Shown here: in pieces, positions 26,171-35,259 of the stretch
How positions within the stretch are numbered: position 1 is the stretch's first letter
Layout of the letters: every line of letters starts with the position of its first letter
Source: CAVRTM01 sp963724015
Lineage (GTDB): Bacteria; Actinomycetota; Actinomycetes; Actinomycetales; Dermatophilaceae
Assembly (NCBI GenBank): GCA_963724015.1
Contig: CAVRTM010000002.1
Coordinates: forward strand, 62,001-126,000
Direction of reading: 5' to 3'
Length of the DNA: 64,000 nucleotides
Program-made: the position numbers and the translations under genes
The notes under the pieces: model-generated
The model's database searches: none
The model's input: only the letters and a program-made list of their open reading frames with translations
What the model was told of the DNA's origin: nothing

Positions 26171-27355
26171 GCGACGTGTGGGTGGTCGATGCGGTGCGGA
26201 CCCCGATCGGCAGGTACGCCGGCGGGCTCAGCGGCATCCGGCCGGACGACCTGGCCGCGACGGTCGTGCGCGAGCTGGTGGCCAGGCACACCGCCGCCGG
26301 CTTCGACCCTGCCGACATCGACGACGTCCTGCTCGGCAACGCCAACGGCGCCGGCGAGGACAACCGCAACGTGGCCCGCATGGCCGGGCTGCTCGCCGGG
26401 CTGCCGACCAGCGTGCCCGGCGCCACCGTCAACCGGCTCTGCGGCTCCGGCATGGAGGCGGTCGATCCAGGGCTCCCGGGCGATCACCGCCGGCGACGCC
26501 AACGTGGTGCTCGCCGGTGGCGTCGAGTCGATGAGCCGTGCCCCGTGGGTCCTGCTGAAGCCGGCCAAGGGCTACCCCGCCGGCCCCGAGACCCTGCACT
26601 CGACCACGCTGGGGTGGCGGATGGTCAACCCGGCCATGCCCACGGAGTGGACCGTCGCCCTGGGCGAGAGCGCCGAGATGCTGGCCGACCAGTTCTCGAT
26701 CAGCCGTGAGGAGCAGGACGCGTTCGCGGTCGAGTCGCACCAGCGCGCCGCGAAGGCGTGGGACAACGGCGTCCACGACACGCAGGTGGTCCTGGTCGAG
26801 GGCAGTGACCTCACCCGCGACGAGGGCATCCGGCCCGAGGCGAGCATGGAGTCACTCGCCCGCCTCAAGCCGGCGTTCCGCAAGGACGGCACGGTGACGG
26901 CCGGCAACGCCTCGCCGCTCAACGACGGCGCCGCCGCGCTGTTCCTCGCCGACGACGAGGGCCTCGCCCGCCTCGGCGGTCCTGCGCCGCTGGCCCGCGT
27001 CGTCTCCCGCGCCGCGGCGGGGGTGGACCCGCAGGTCTTCGGCATCGGCCCGGTCGAGGCCGCGAACCGGGCCCTGGCCCAGGCCGGCATCACCTGGGCC
27101 GACCTCGACGTCGTGGAGCTCAACGAGGCGTTCGCGTCCCAGTCGCTGGCCTGCCTGCGGTCCTGGCCCGAGCTCGACCCCTCCATCGTCAACGTCAACG
27201 GCGGCGCCATCGCGATCGGCCACCCGCTGGGCGCCAGCGGCGCCCGCGTCGTCGGCGCGCTCGCGCACGAGCTGCACCGCCGCGGCGGCGGCTGGGGCCT
27301 GGCCACCATCTGCATCGGCGTCGGCCAGGGCCTGGCCGTGGTCCTGCGAGCCTGA
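26167..27355 (+). CDS. pcaF: Beta-ketoadipyl-CoA thiolase (one frameshift)
   Basis: Splits 3-oxoadipyl-CoA into succinyl-CoA and acetyl-CoA. Thiolase landmarks are present: nucleophilic Cys in NRLCGSGMEAV, the loop GGVESMSRAPWV, the histidine motif GHPLGASGARV and the second Cys in TICIGVGQG. A single extra G near 26463 shifts the frame just after the active-site Cys. The start ATG at 26167 overlaps the pcaJ stop. The reconstructed length is about 395 residues, normal for the family. Confidence 0.9.
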
Positions 27356-27368
27356 GGAGGGCTGCCCC

Positions 27369-28094
27369 ATGAGCGAGCTGATCCTGCCCCGCTACCCGCT
27401 GGTCACCGACGTCCACCCGCCGATGGACTTCCCCGGCTACCGCAGCACCGCGCTGCGGCACCCGACGCAGCCGCTGCAGGTGCTGCCGCAGCGGCTGACC
27501 GAGGTGACCGGGCCGCTGCTCGGGGACGCCCTCGTCGGGCCGACCGACCACGACCTCACCGTGCAGCACGACGTCGAGCCGCTCGGGCAGCGGATCATCG
27601 TCAAGGGCCGGGTCCTCGACACCTCCGGGACGCCGCTGCCGCACACCCTGGTCGAGATCTGGCAGGCCAACGCCAGCGGCCGCTACCGGCACACCGGCGA
27701 CAACTGGCCGGCGCCACTGGACCCCGGGTTCACCGGGGTGGGCCGGGCGATGACCGACGCCCAGGGACGCTACGAGTTCGTGACCGTCAAGCCGGGCGCC
27801 TACCCGTGGAAGAACCACGACAACGCGTGGCGCCCGGCCCACATCCACTTCTCGCTGTTCGGGCGGGCCTTCACCCAGCGCCTGGTCACCCAGATGTACT
27901 TCCCGGATGACCCGCTGTTCGGCCAGGACCCGATCTTCAACTCGGTGCGCGACCCCCGGGCCCGCGAGCGGATGATCGCCCGCTTCGACCTGTCCGCGAC
28001 CCGCGCCGAGTGGGCCCTCGCGTTCGACTTCGACATCGTGCTGCGCGGCCCGCAGGCCAGCGTCTTCGAGGAGGAGGACGACGATGACGTCTGA
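27369..28094 (+). CDS. pcaH: Protocatechuate 3,4-dioxygenase, beta subunit
   Basis: A 241-residue subunit carrying the non-heme Fe(III) site that opens the protocatechuate ring between the hydroxyls to give 3-carboxy-cis,cis-muconate. The iron ligands are visible: Tyr in ASGRYRHTGDN, Tyr in KPGAYPWKNHDNAWRPAHIHFS, and both His in HIH. The ATG at 27369 lies 13 bp after the pcaF stop behind GAGGAGG. The 3' end overlaps pcaG by 11 bp. Confidence 0.95.
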   Translation: MSELILPRYPLVTDVHPPMDFPGYRSTALRHPTQPLQVLPQRLTEVTGPLLGDALVGPTDHDLTVQHDVEPLGQRIIVKGRVLDTSGTPLPHTLVEIWQANASGRYRHTGDNWPAPLDPGFTGVGRAMTDAQGRYEFVTVKPGAYPWKNHDNAWRPAHIHFSLFGRAFTQRLVTQMYFPDDPLFGQDPIFNSVRDPRARERMIARFDLSATRAEWALAFDFDIVLRGPQASVFEEEDDDDV

Positions 28095-28668
28095 GCCGCT
28101 GGGCGTGACCCCGTCCCAGACGGTCGGCCCCTACCTCCACATCGGGCTGACCTGGGAGGACGGGCACCTGGTGGTGCCCGAGGGCACGCCGGGAGCCGTG
28201 CGCATCGTCGGCACGCTGTACGACGGCACCGGCGCGGTCGTCCCCGACGGCATGATCGAGACCTGGCAGGCCGACCCCGACGGACGGTTCGACCACTCCG
28301 ACGACCCGCGCGGCGCCTCCGCGGAGTGGGCGGAGCGCGGGTTCACCGGCTTCGGCCGCGCCAGCACCGTCGACGGCGGCTCCTACGAGATCGTCACGGT
28401 CAAGCCGGGGCCGCTGCCGTTCGGCGACGGCCGCCGGCAGGCGCCGCACCTGGACGTCTCGGTGTTCGCCCGCGGCATGCTCGACCGCACCGTGACCCGG
28501 CTGTACTTCCCCGACGAGCAGGAGGCCAACGCGGCAGACCCCGTGCTGTCCGGCGTCGACCCGGGGCGCCGGCACACGCTTGTGGCGGTGCCCGAGGACG
28601 ACGGCTCCACGCTCCGCTTCGACATCCACCTCCAGGGCGAGCATGAGACCGTCTTCTTCGCGCTCTGA
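28084..28668 (+). CDS. pcaG: Protocatechuate 3,4-dioxygenase, alpha subunit
   Basis: A 194-residue partner of PcaH with the same dioxygenase beta-sandwich (MIETWQADPDGRFDH, GFTGFGRASTVDGGSYEIVTVKPG) but lacking the iron histidines, as alpha subunits do (APHLDVSVFARG where PcaH has the HIH motif). The ATG at 28084 lies inside the end of pcaH, so translation is coupled. Its 3' end overlaps the pcaB start. Confidence 0.94.
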   Translation: MTSEPLGVTPSQTVGPYLHIGLTWEDGHLVVPEGTPGAVRIVGTLYDGTGAVVPDGMIETWQADPDGRFDHSDDPRGASAEWAERGFTGFGRASTVDGGSYEIVTVKPGPLPFGDGRRQAPHLDVSVFARGMLDRTVTRLYFPDEQEANAADPVLSGVDPGRRHTLVAVPEDDGSTLRFDIHLQGEHETVFFAL

Positions 28669-30041
28669 GCCCGAGGCTTCCTCCAGCCCGTACGGCGGGC
28701 TGCTGGGTGGGCTGCCCGGGGACCCGCCGGTCGACGCGGTCGTGGGCGACCGGTCCCTGGTGTCGGCCATGCTGCGCGCCGAGGCCGCCCTGGCTGCGGC
28801 CCAGGCCACGGTGGGCCTGGCCCCCGCCACGGCCGCGCGAGGTCATCGGCCAGGTCGCCGGCTCCCGCGACTACGACGCCGGCGAGCTGGGCGCCGCGGC
28901 AGCCGCGTCGGGCAACCCGGTCGTGCCGCTGGCGGCCTGGCTGACCCGGGACGTCGCCGCGCAGGACGAGGGCGCCGCCCGTTACGTGCACCGCGGCGCC
29001 ACCAGCCAGGACATCCTGGACACCGCCCTGATGCTCGTGGCCGACGAGGCGGCCACCCGCACCCTGCACCTCCTGGACTGCTGCGCCTCGAGCCTCGTGC
29101 GCCTCGCGACTGGGCACGCGTCAACGCTCATGGCCGGCCGCACGCTGGGCCAGCTCGCGGCGCCCACGACGTTCGGGCTCACGGTGACCGGGTGGCTCAC
29201 CGGCATCGACGCGGCCACGGCGCAGCTGCGCGCGAGCCGGTCGCGGCTCGCCGTCCAGCTCGGCGGCCCGGTCGGGACCGGTGTGGCGTGGAGCCCGCAG
29301 CTGCTCGAGCTGCTGGAGGCCTTCGCGGCCGCGACGGGGCTGCGGGCCGCCACCCCGTGGCACACGGACCGGAGCCGGGTCGTCGAGCTGGCGGCGGCGC
29401 TCGGGCAGGCCGTGACCGCGTGCGCGAAGATCGCCACCGATGTGGTGGCGTTGTCCCAGAACGAGATCGGCGAGCTGCGCGAGGGGGCGGCGCCCGGCCG
29501 CGGCGGGTCCTCGGCCATGCCGCACAAGCGGAACCCGGTGGTAGTCGGTGCTGATCCGGTCGGCGGCGGTGCGCGCCCCCGGGCTCGTCGCCACGGTGCT
29601 GTCGGCCGCGGTGCACGAGGGCCAGCGGGCGACCGGCGCCTGGCACGCCGAGTGGTCACCGCTGCGCGAGCTGCTGCACCTCGCGGGTGGCGCGACCGCC
29701 CTGACCGCCGACCTGCTCGAGGGGCTGGAGGTGCGCGAGCAGGCGATGGCCGACCGGGTCACCGGCGCCGGGTCGGTGATGTTCGCCGAGTCCGTGTCCC
29801 GCGCGCTCAGCGGGGCACTGGGCAGAGCCGCCGCGCAGGACGTCGTCGCGGCGGCCGCCCAGCGCCGCCGAGCAGACCGGCACGCCGTTCCGTGAGGTCC
29901 TGCGGGCCGACGACCGCGTCACCTCGCACCTGGACGCCGCCGCACTCGAGGCCTGCTTCGACCCGGGCCCCCACGTCCGCGGCCGCGGCGGGCCTGGTCG
30001 CCCTGACCCTCTCCCGCAGGACCCCACCGGAGGACCGATGA
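28643..30041 (+). pseudogene. pcaB: 3-carboxy-cis,cis-muconate cycloisomerase (four frameshifts)
   Basis: A fumarase/aspartase-superfamily enzyme converting the PcaHG product to 4-carboxymuconolactone. Reading from the ATG at 28643: VSAMLRAEAALAAAQATVGLAP, then (new frame) YVHRGATSQDILDTALML, MAGRTLGQLAAPTTFGL and the superfamily signature GGSSAMPHKRNPV, then IRSAAVRAPGLVATVLSAAVHEGQR, then TGTPFREVLRADDRV, then a final frame ending in LTLSRRTPPEDR at 30041. Breaks lie near 28838, 29542, 29870 and 29970, each consistent with one extra base. I think the gene is intact in the organism. Confidence 0.85.
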
Positions 30042-30827
30042 CCATCGAGCTCGCCCACGACGTCCGAGGGGACGACGCCGCACCGGCGCTGGTCCTCGGC
30101 AGCTCCCTCGGCGCGACCCGAGCCATGTGGGACCCCCAGCTCGAGGCGCTGGCCGACCGGCTCCGGGTGGTGCGCTACGACCACCCCGGACACGGCATGT
30201 CGCCGGCTCCGGAGGCGGGGATGACGACTGGAGGACCTCGGGCAGTCCGTGCTCGAGCTGGCCGACCGCCTTGAGCTGCAACGGTTCTCGTACGCCGGAC
30301 TGTCCCTCGGCGGCATGGTCGGCATGTGGCTGGCCATTCACGCGCCCGACCGGGTGGACCGCCTGGCGTTGCTGTGCACGAGCGCCTACCTGCCGCCGGC
30401 GTCGATGTGGCACGAGCGGGCCGCCGCGGTGCGCGCGGCCGGCACCTGTGCCGCCATCTCGCAGTCGGTGGTCGGGCGCTGGTTCACCCCGGGCTTCGCG
30501 GCGCGGCACCCGGACGTCGTCGCCTCGTTCGCCACCACGATGGACGAGGTCGACCCCGAGGGCTACGCCACCTGCTGTGAGGCCATCGCGGCGATGGACC
30601 AGCGCGAGCAGCTGGGCCGGATCACCGCTGCGACGCTGGTGATCGGCGGCGCCCAGGACCTGCCCACGCCCCCACAGGGACACGCCGACCTGATCGCGGA
30701 GGCGGTCCCGGGGGCGCTGCTGGTGACGCTCAGCCCCGCCGCCCACCTGGCCTCGGTGGAGCAGCCGCGCACGGTGACGGCGCTGCTGCTCGACCACGTC
30801 ACCGCCCAGGACGAGGTGCGGCGGTGA
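30038..30827 (+). CDS. pcaD: 3-oxoadipate enol-lactonase (one frameshift)
   Basis: An alpha/beta-hydrolase that opens the enol-lactone to 3-oxoadipate. The first frame has LVLGSSLGATRAMWDPQLEAL and VVRYDHPGHGMSP. After one extra base near 30222 the body has the nucleophile elbow YAGLSLGGMVGMWLA, the acidic region IGGAQDLPTPP, and a C-terminal His in SPAAHLASVEQP. The ATG at 30038 overlaps the pcaB stop, and the stop overlaps the pcaC GTG. In many actinobacteria pcaD is fused to pcaC as pcaL; here they are separate. Confidence 0.88.
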
Positions 30828-31234
30828 GCGCGGGCCTGAGCGACGAGGAGCGGCACCGGCAGGGCATGCAGGTCCGCCGCGAGGTCCTCGGCGCCGCCCA
30901 CGTCGACGCGGCCGTCGCCCGCCAGACCCCGTTCACCGAGCCGTTCCAGGACTTCATCACCCGCACCGCCTGGGGTGACGTCTGGACGCGGGACGGGCTC
31001 GACCGGCGTACGCGCTCGATGCTGACGCTGACCGCGTTGCTGGCCCTCGGGCACGAGGCCGAGCTGCGGCTGCACGTGCGCGCGGCGCTCACCAACGGCG
31101 TGACGCGCGAGGAGATCAGCGAGGTGTTCCTGCACACCGCCGTCTACGCCGGCGTCCCCGCCGCGAACTCGGCCTACGCGGCCGCGCAGGAGGTGTTCGC
31201 GGTCATCGACCAGGAGAGCAGGGCCGATGACTGA
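30824..31234 (+). CDS. pcaC: 4-carboxymuconolactone decarboxylase
   Basis: A 136-residue small helical enzyme that decarboxylates 4-carboxymuconolactone to the enol-lactone used by PcaD. The family pattern is clear: RREVLGAAHVDAA, TPFTEPFQDFITRTAWGDVWTR, LDRRTRSMLTLTALLALG and the conserved EEISEVFLHTAVYAGVPAANSA. The GTG start at 30824 overlaps the pcaD stop (GTGA). Its 3' end overlaps pcaR by 8 bp. Confidence 0.94.
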   Translation: MSAGLSDEERHRQGMQVRREVLGAAHVDAAVARQTPFTEPFQDFITRTAWGDVWTRDGLDRRTRSMLTLTALLALGHEAELRLHVRAALTNGVTREEISEVFLHTAVYAGVPAANSAYAAAQEVFAVIDQESRADD

Positions 31235-32018
31235 GGCGCCCGGGGACGCCGCCCCACGCAGCGCCGACTTCGTCCAGTCGCTGGAGCGCGGCCTCGCCGT
31301 CATCAAGGCCTTCGACGCCGACGACCGGGCGCTCACCCTGTCCGACGTCGCCCGCAAGACGGGGCTGACCCGTGCCGCCGCCCGGCGGTTCCTGCACACC
31401 CTCGCCGAGCTGGGCTACGTCCGCAGCGACGGCCGGTACTTCTCCCTGCGGCCCGCGGTCCTCGAGCTCGGCTATGCCTACCTGTCCGGGCTCTCGCTGC
31501 CCGAGGTCGCCCACCCCCACATGGAGGAGCTGACCGCCCGGCTGCACGAGTCGACCTCCATCTCGGTGCTGGACGACACCAGCGTCGTCTACGTGGCGCG
31601 GGTGGCGGCCAAGCGGATCATGACCGTCGGGATCTCGGTCGGCACCCGGTTCCCCGCGCACGCCACGTCGATGGGCCGCGTCCTGCTGGCGCACGCCCCC
31701 ACCTCATGGCTGGAGACCTACCTCGAGAGCGCCGACCTGCAGCCGACCACCCCGCTGACCGTGACCGACCGGGACACGCTCCGGGCCGTCCTGGCCCAGG
31801 TCCGGCACGACGGCTACGCCGTGGTCGACCAGGAGCTCGAGCTCGGCCTGCGCTCCCTCGCCGTGCCGCTGCACGACCCGCGCGGCCACGTCGTGGCCGC
31901 CATGAACGTCTCCACCCACGTCAGCCGCGGCAGCACCGAGGACGTCGTCCGTGACCTGCTGCCGGCACTGCGCGAGACCGCGACGGCGATCGAGGCGGAC
32001 CTGCGCGTCCGGTCCTGA
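31227..32018 (+). CDS. pcaR: IclR-family regulator of the pca operon
   Basis: A 263-residue IclR protein: N-terminal winged helix (LERGLAVIKAFDADDRALTLSDVARKTGLTRAAARRFLHTLAELGYV) and a C-terminal effector domain (ISVLDDTSVVYVARV, GRVLLAHAP, VPLHDPRGHVVAAMNVSTH). Members of the PcaR/PcaU group bind protocatechuate or 3-oxoadipate and control the pca genes. It is the last gene of the operon, and two IclR-like palindromes at 24523-24556 are its likely target. It converges on pobA. Confidence 0.9.
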   Translation: MTEAPGDAAPRSADFVQSLERGLAVIKAFDADDRALTLSDVARKTGLTRAAARRFLHTLAELGYVRSDGRYFSLRPAVLELGYAYLSGLSLPEVAHPHMEELTARLHESTSISVLDDTSVVYVARVAAKRIMTVGISVGTRFPAHATSMGRVLLAHAPTSWLETYLESADLQPTTPLTVTDRDTLRAVLAQVRHDGYAVVDQELELGLRSLAVPLHDPRGHVVAAMNVSTHVSRGSTEDVVRDLLPALRETATAIEADLRVRS

Positions 32019-32058
32019 CCGCTCCTGACGCTCCTGAGCGGTCGCGTGCGCCTGGAGG

Positions 32059-33225
32059 TCAGCGCAGGGGCATGCCGGTGTAGTTCTCCGCGAGGCTCTG
32101 GGCCGCCGGCGGCGAAGAGGTCACGTAGCGCAGCTGCGACAGCTGGAGCTGGGCCTCGAACGGGTCGCCCGTGGGGTGCAGCATCGAGGTCATCCACCAC
32201 GAGAAGTGGGTGGCGCGCCACACCCGTCGCAGGGCGGTCGCGGAGTAGGCGTCGGCCAGCTCGCTGCGGCCGTGCAGCAGCAGGGCGGTCAGCGCCTCGC
32301 ACAGGACCGCGACGTCGGCGACCGCGAGGTTGAGGCCCTTGGCCCCGGTCGGCGGGACGATGTGCGCGGCGTCGCCGGCCAGGAACAGCCGCCCGTGGCG
32401 CATCGGCGCGCTCACGACGCTGCGCATCGGGGTGATCGACCGGTCGGTGATGGGCCCGGTCTGCAGCTGCCAGTCCTCGTACGCCAGGCGGTGCGACAGC
32501 TCGGACCAGATCCGGTCATCGGACCAGCCCTCGAGGCTCTCGTGCGGGTCGACCTGCAGGTAGAGCCGGCTCACGCTGGGCGAGCGCATGCTGTGCAGGG
32601 CGAATCCGTCCGGGTGCCAGGCGTAGATGAGCTCGTCGGTGGAGGGGGCGACGTCGGCCAGGATCCCCAGCCAGGCGAAGGGGTAGTCCCTGGCCCACGT
32701 CTGCTGCAGGTCGGCGGGCAGCATCCGGCGGCTCGGGCCGTGGAAGCCGTCACAGCCGGCGACCACATCGCACTCGAGCACCTGGGGCGAGCCGCCGCTG
32801 TCGGTGTAGGTGACCCGCGGCCGGTCGGTGTCGAGGTCGTGCAACGTCGTGTCGTCGATCTCGAACTCGACCGGCTGCCCGGCGGCGAGGCGGGCGTCGA
32901 TGAGGTCCTTGACCACCTGGGTCTGCCCGTACGCCCAGACCGACCGGCCGCACAGGCCCGGGAAGTCAAGGCGGTCGCGGTGCCCGGGGTGCTGCAGGTA
33001 GATGCCGTCGTGGCGCAGGCCCTCCCGGTGCAGCCTCTCCCCCACGCCGGCCTCGGTGAGCAGGTCGACCGTGCCCTGCTCGAGGATGCCGGCGCGGATG
33101 CGGGCCTGCACGTAGTCGCGCGACCGGTTCTCCAGGACCACCGAGTCGATGCCGCGTACGGCGAGCAGCTGGGCGAGCAGCAGGCCCGCGGGCCCTGCTC
33201 CGATGATGCCGACCTGGGTGCGCAT
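32059..33225 (-). CDS. pobA: 4-hydroxybenzoate 3-monooxygenase
   Basis: A 388-residue FAD aromatic hydroxylase that makes protocatechuate from 4-hydroxybenzoate, feeding the adjacent pca operon. FAD motif VGIIGAGPAGLLLAQLL at the N-terminus, the middle motif CDVVAGCDGFHGPSRR, and the second FAD/NAD motif LFLAGDAAHIVPPTGAKGLNLA. The length is normal (about 390). The ATG at 33225 gives MRTQVGIIG; the ribosome site is weak. It is 49 bp downstream of an IclR-family gene on the same strand and converges on pcaR. Confidence 0.95.
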   Translation of the reverse strand: MRTQVGIIGAGPAGLLLAQLLAVRGIDSVVLENRSRDYVQARIRAGILEQGTVDLLTEAGVGERLHREGLRHDGIYLQHPGHRDRLDFPGLCGRSVWAYGQTQVVKDLIDARLAAGQPVEFEIDDTTLHDLDTDRPRVTYTDSGGSPQVLECDVVAGCDGFHGPSRRMLPADLQQTWARDYPFAWLGILADVAPSTDELIYAWHPDGFALHSMRSPSVSRLYLQVDPHESLEGWSDDRIWSELSHRLAYEDWQLQTGPITDRSITPMRSVVSAPMRHGRLFLAGDAAHIVPPTGAKGLNLAVADVAVLCEALTALLLHGRSELADAYSATALRRVWRATHFSWWMTSMLHPTGDPFEAQLQLSQLRYVTSSPPAAQSLAENYTGMPLR

Positions 33226-33274
33226 GGCCCGAGCCAACCGCCTGGTCGGTCGCCATGCGAGGACAGGCTTCCGC

Positions 33275-34033
33275 TCAGTGGAACTGCCGCAGGTGCCGGG
33301 TGATGCCGTGCGCGGCAACCTGCAGCGCAGGCACCAGCCGCACGAGGTCGCGCCGGATGCTCGGGACCACCACGCCCACCGCGGCCGCGACCGTCCCGTC
33401 GACGTCGCGGACCGGCACGGCCACGGAGCAGGCGCCCAGGGTCATCTCCTCCACGGTGCGGGCGTAGCCGCGACGTCGGACCTCGGTGAGCTCTTTGGCC
33501 ATCCGCCCCGGCTGGACCACCGAGTGGCGCGTCTCGCGGGTCAGGGAGCCCAGCACCTGCCGGACGACGTCAGGCGGGGCGTGGGCGAGCAGGACCTTGC
33601 CCACGCCGGTGGTGTGCAACGGCAGGCGGCCACCGACGTGGCTGACCACCGGCACGGACGCGTTGCCCGAGAGCCGCTCCACGTAGAGCGCGCGGTTCCC
33701 CTCCCGGACCGCCAGGTGCACCGTGTCGCCGGTGGCGGCGTAGAGGTCCTGCAGGAACGGTGCGGCCACCTCCCGCAGCTCCCCCTGCACGGGGGCGAGG
33801 AGCCCGAGGGTCCACAGCCGGTGCCCCACCTCGTAGGCGCCGTCGTGGCGCCGCGCGAGCGCGCCCCACCCCACGAGGTCGGCGACCAGCCGGTGCGCGG
33901 TCGCCATCGGCAGCCCGGCACGGGCGGCGAGCTCCGTCAGCGTCATCCGCCGGTGTGCGGTGTCGAAGGCTCCGAGCAGGTCCAGCGCACGGGCGGTCAC
34001 CGGCCGCCCGCTGTGAGATGCTCCGCCGGCCAC
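33275..34033 (-). CDS. IclR-family regulator, probably of pobA
   Basis: A 252-residue IclR protein with HTH MTLTELAARAGLPMATAHRLVADLVGWG and an effector domain (DTVHLAVREGNRALYVERLSG, TGVGKVLLAHAP, SVAVPVRDVDGTVAAAVGVVV). The GTG at 34033 follows AAGGAG. Upstream in-frame sequence is only antisense to the sigma-factor gene. Position directly ahead of pobA, co-directional, suggests a PobR-type activator. It is distinct in sequence from PcaR, so the window has two IclR regulators for successive steps of one pathway. Confidence 0.85.
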   Translation of the reverse strand: MAGGASHSGRPVTARALDLLGAFDTAHRRMTLTELAARAGLPMATAHRLVADLVGWGALARRHDGAYEVGHRLWTLGLLAPVQGELREVAAPFLQDLYAATGDTVHLAVREGNRALYVERLSGNASVPVVSHVGGRLPLHTTGVGKVLLAHAPPDVVRQVLGSLTRETRHSVVQPGRMAKELTEVRRRGYARTVEEMTLGACSVAVPVRDVDGTVAAAVGVVVPSIRRDLVRLVPALQVAAHGITRHLRQFH

Positions 34034-34085
34034 GGCGCTCCTTCGCAAGGCTCCGGGCCGCCTGCCGGCCCGGCCGGTCCCGAGC

Positions 34086-35078
34086 CTAGGTGGTGCGGGC
34101 TTCGGGCTGCTGCGGCAGCCCGAACAGGGGGAACAGCGCGTCGGTGGACAGGAAGAACGTGAGCTCGACGATGCGGTCCCCGGAGGTCCGCAGGACCTGC
34201 AACGCCCACGGTTGGTGCGCTCCACCGGGCCCGCTCGGCTTGTACTGGGCGAACGCGGGCGAGCCGTTCGCGGCCGTGGGGACCAGCCAGGACCCGCGGC
34301 AGCCGGCCCCCTGACCGAGCCAGAACCGCAGGATGTCCTCGCGTCCGCGCAGCCACATGGTGAATGGCGGCATGGACTGGGTCGCGTCCTCGTGGAGCAA
34401 GACGGTGAGCGCGTCCATGTCGTAGCGCTCGAACGCATCGACGTAGCGCTCGAGCAGCGCCTGCTGCCGGTCGTCCAGGGCCTCCTCGCGCCGGCCGAGG
34501 TCAGCGGCCGCGAGGGTGGCCCGGGCGCGCTGCAGGGCGCTGTTGACCGACGCAACCGTCGTGTCCAGCAGCTCGGCCACCTCGCTGGCGCGCCAGCTCA
34601 GCACCTCGCGCAGGATCAGGACGGCCCGTTGGCGTGGGGGCAGGTGCTGCAGGGTGGCCACGAACGCCAGCCGCACCGAGTCGCGGGCCACGGCCACGTC
34701 GGCCGGGTCGGCGCCGGTGGGCAGGACGCTGCCGTCCGGGATCGGCTCGACCCAGGTGGCCTCCGGCAGCGTCGACCCCACCGGGTGGTCCGCGGACCGC
34801 GCGGGGCCGAGGTCCATCGGCCGGGCACGGCGCTGCCTGCCCTTGAGCATGTCGAAACAGACGTTGGTGGCGATGCGGTACAGCCAGGACCTCACCGCCG
34901 AGCGCCCCTCGAACCGGTCGAGGCCCCGCCAGGCACGCACGAGGGTGTCCTGGACGGCGTCCTCGGCCTCGAAGGCGGACCCGAGCATGCGGTAGCAGTA
35001 GGCGGTCAGCTCGACCCGGTGCCGCTCGAGGTCGTGCGGCCCCGCCGAGACGGGACCTGCGGTTGCCACATCGGTCAT
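34086..35078 (-). CDS. ECF sigma factor with C-terminal SnoaL-like domain (SigG/SigJ type)
   Basis: A 330-residue extracytoplasmic-function sigma factor. Region 2 is near residues 20-85 (YCYRMLGSAFEAEDAVQDTLVRAWRGL, LYRIATNVCFDML). Region 4 is near 130-185 (LPPRQRAVLILREVLSWRASEVAELLDTTVASVNSALQRAR). The C-terminal half (about 205-330, RYVDAFERYDMDALTVLLHEDATQSMPPF) is a SnoaL/NTF2-like fold that in this class replaces or assists anti-sigma control. No anti-sigma gene is adjacent. The ATG at 35078 follows AAAGG. About 180 bp upstream carries no gene and presumably its promoter; I see no secure motif there. Confidence 0.9.
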   Translation of the reverse strand: MTDVATAGPVSAGPHDLERHRVELTAYCYRMLGSAFEAEDAVQDTLVRAWRGLDRFEGRSAVRSWLYRIATNVCFDMLKGRQRRARPMDLGPARSADHPVGSTLPEATWVEPIPDGSVLPTGADPADVAVARDSVRLAFVATLQHLPPRQRAVLILREVLSWRASEVAELLDTTVASVNSALQRARATLAAADLGRREEALDDRQQALLERYVDAFERYDMDALTVLLHEDATQSMPPFTMWLRGREDILRFWLGQGAGCRGSWLVPTAANGSPAFAQYKPSGPGGAHQPWALQVLRTSGDRIVELTFFLSTDALFPLFGLPQQPEARTT

Positions 35079-35259
35079 CGCGAACCTTTCTCTGCCGTCG
35101 CATGCGGGCTCCCCCGGCCCCGTCGCTCATCGTCGGTCCGGACCCCGACAACGACACCGCGGATAGCCGACCTGGTCAAGGGGCCACGGGCGCCGGACTG
35201 CAGCGGTCCCGCAGCCCCCGCACCATCGACGCGCGGTCGGCGGGTCGTCGTACGGCGAC

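Noticed and set aside
17000..31000. Programmed +1 frameshifting as the reason for the many frame breaks
   Set aside because: Breaks lie at unrelated sequences, occur several times per gene and also in dnaG; no slippery motif is shared. Sequence error is simpler.
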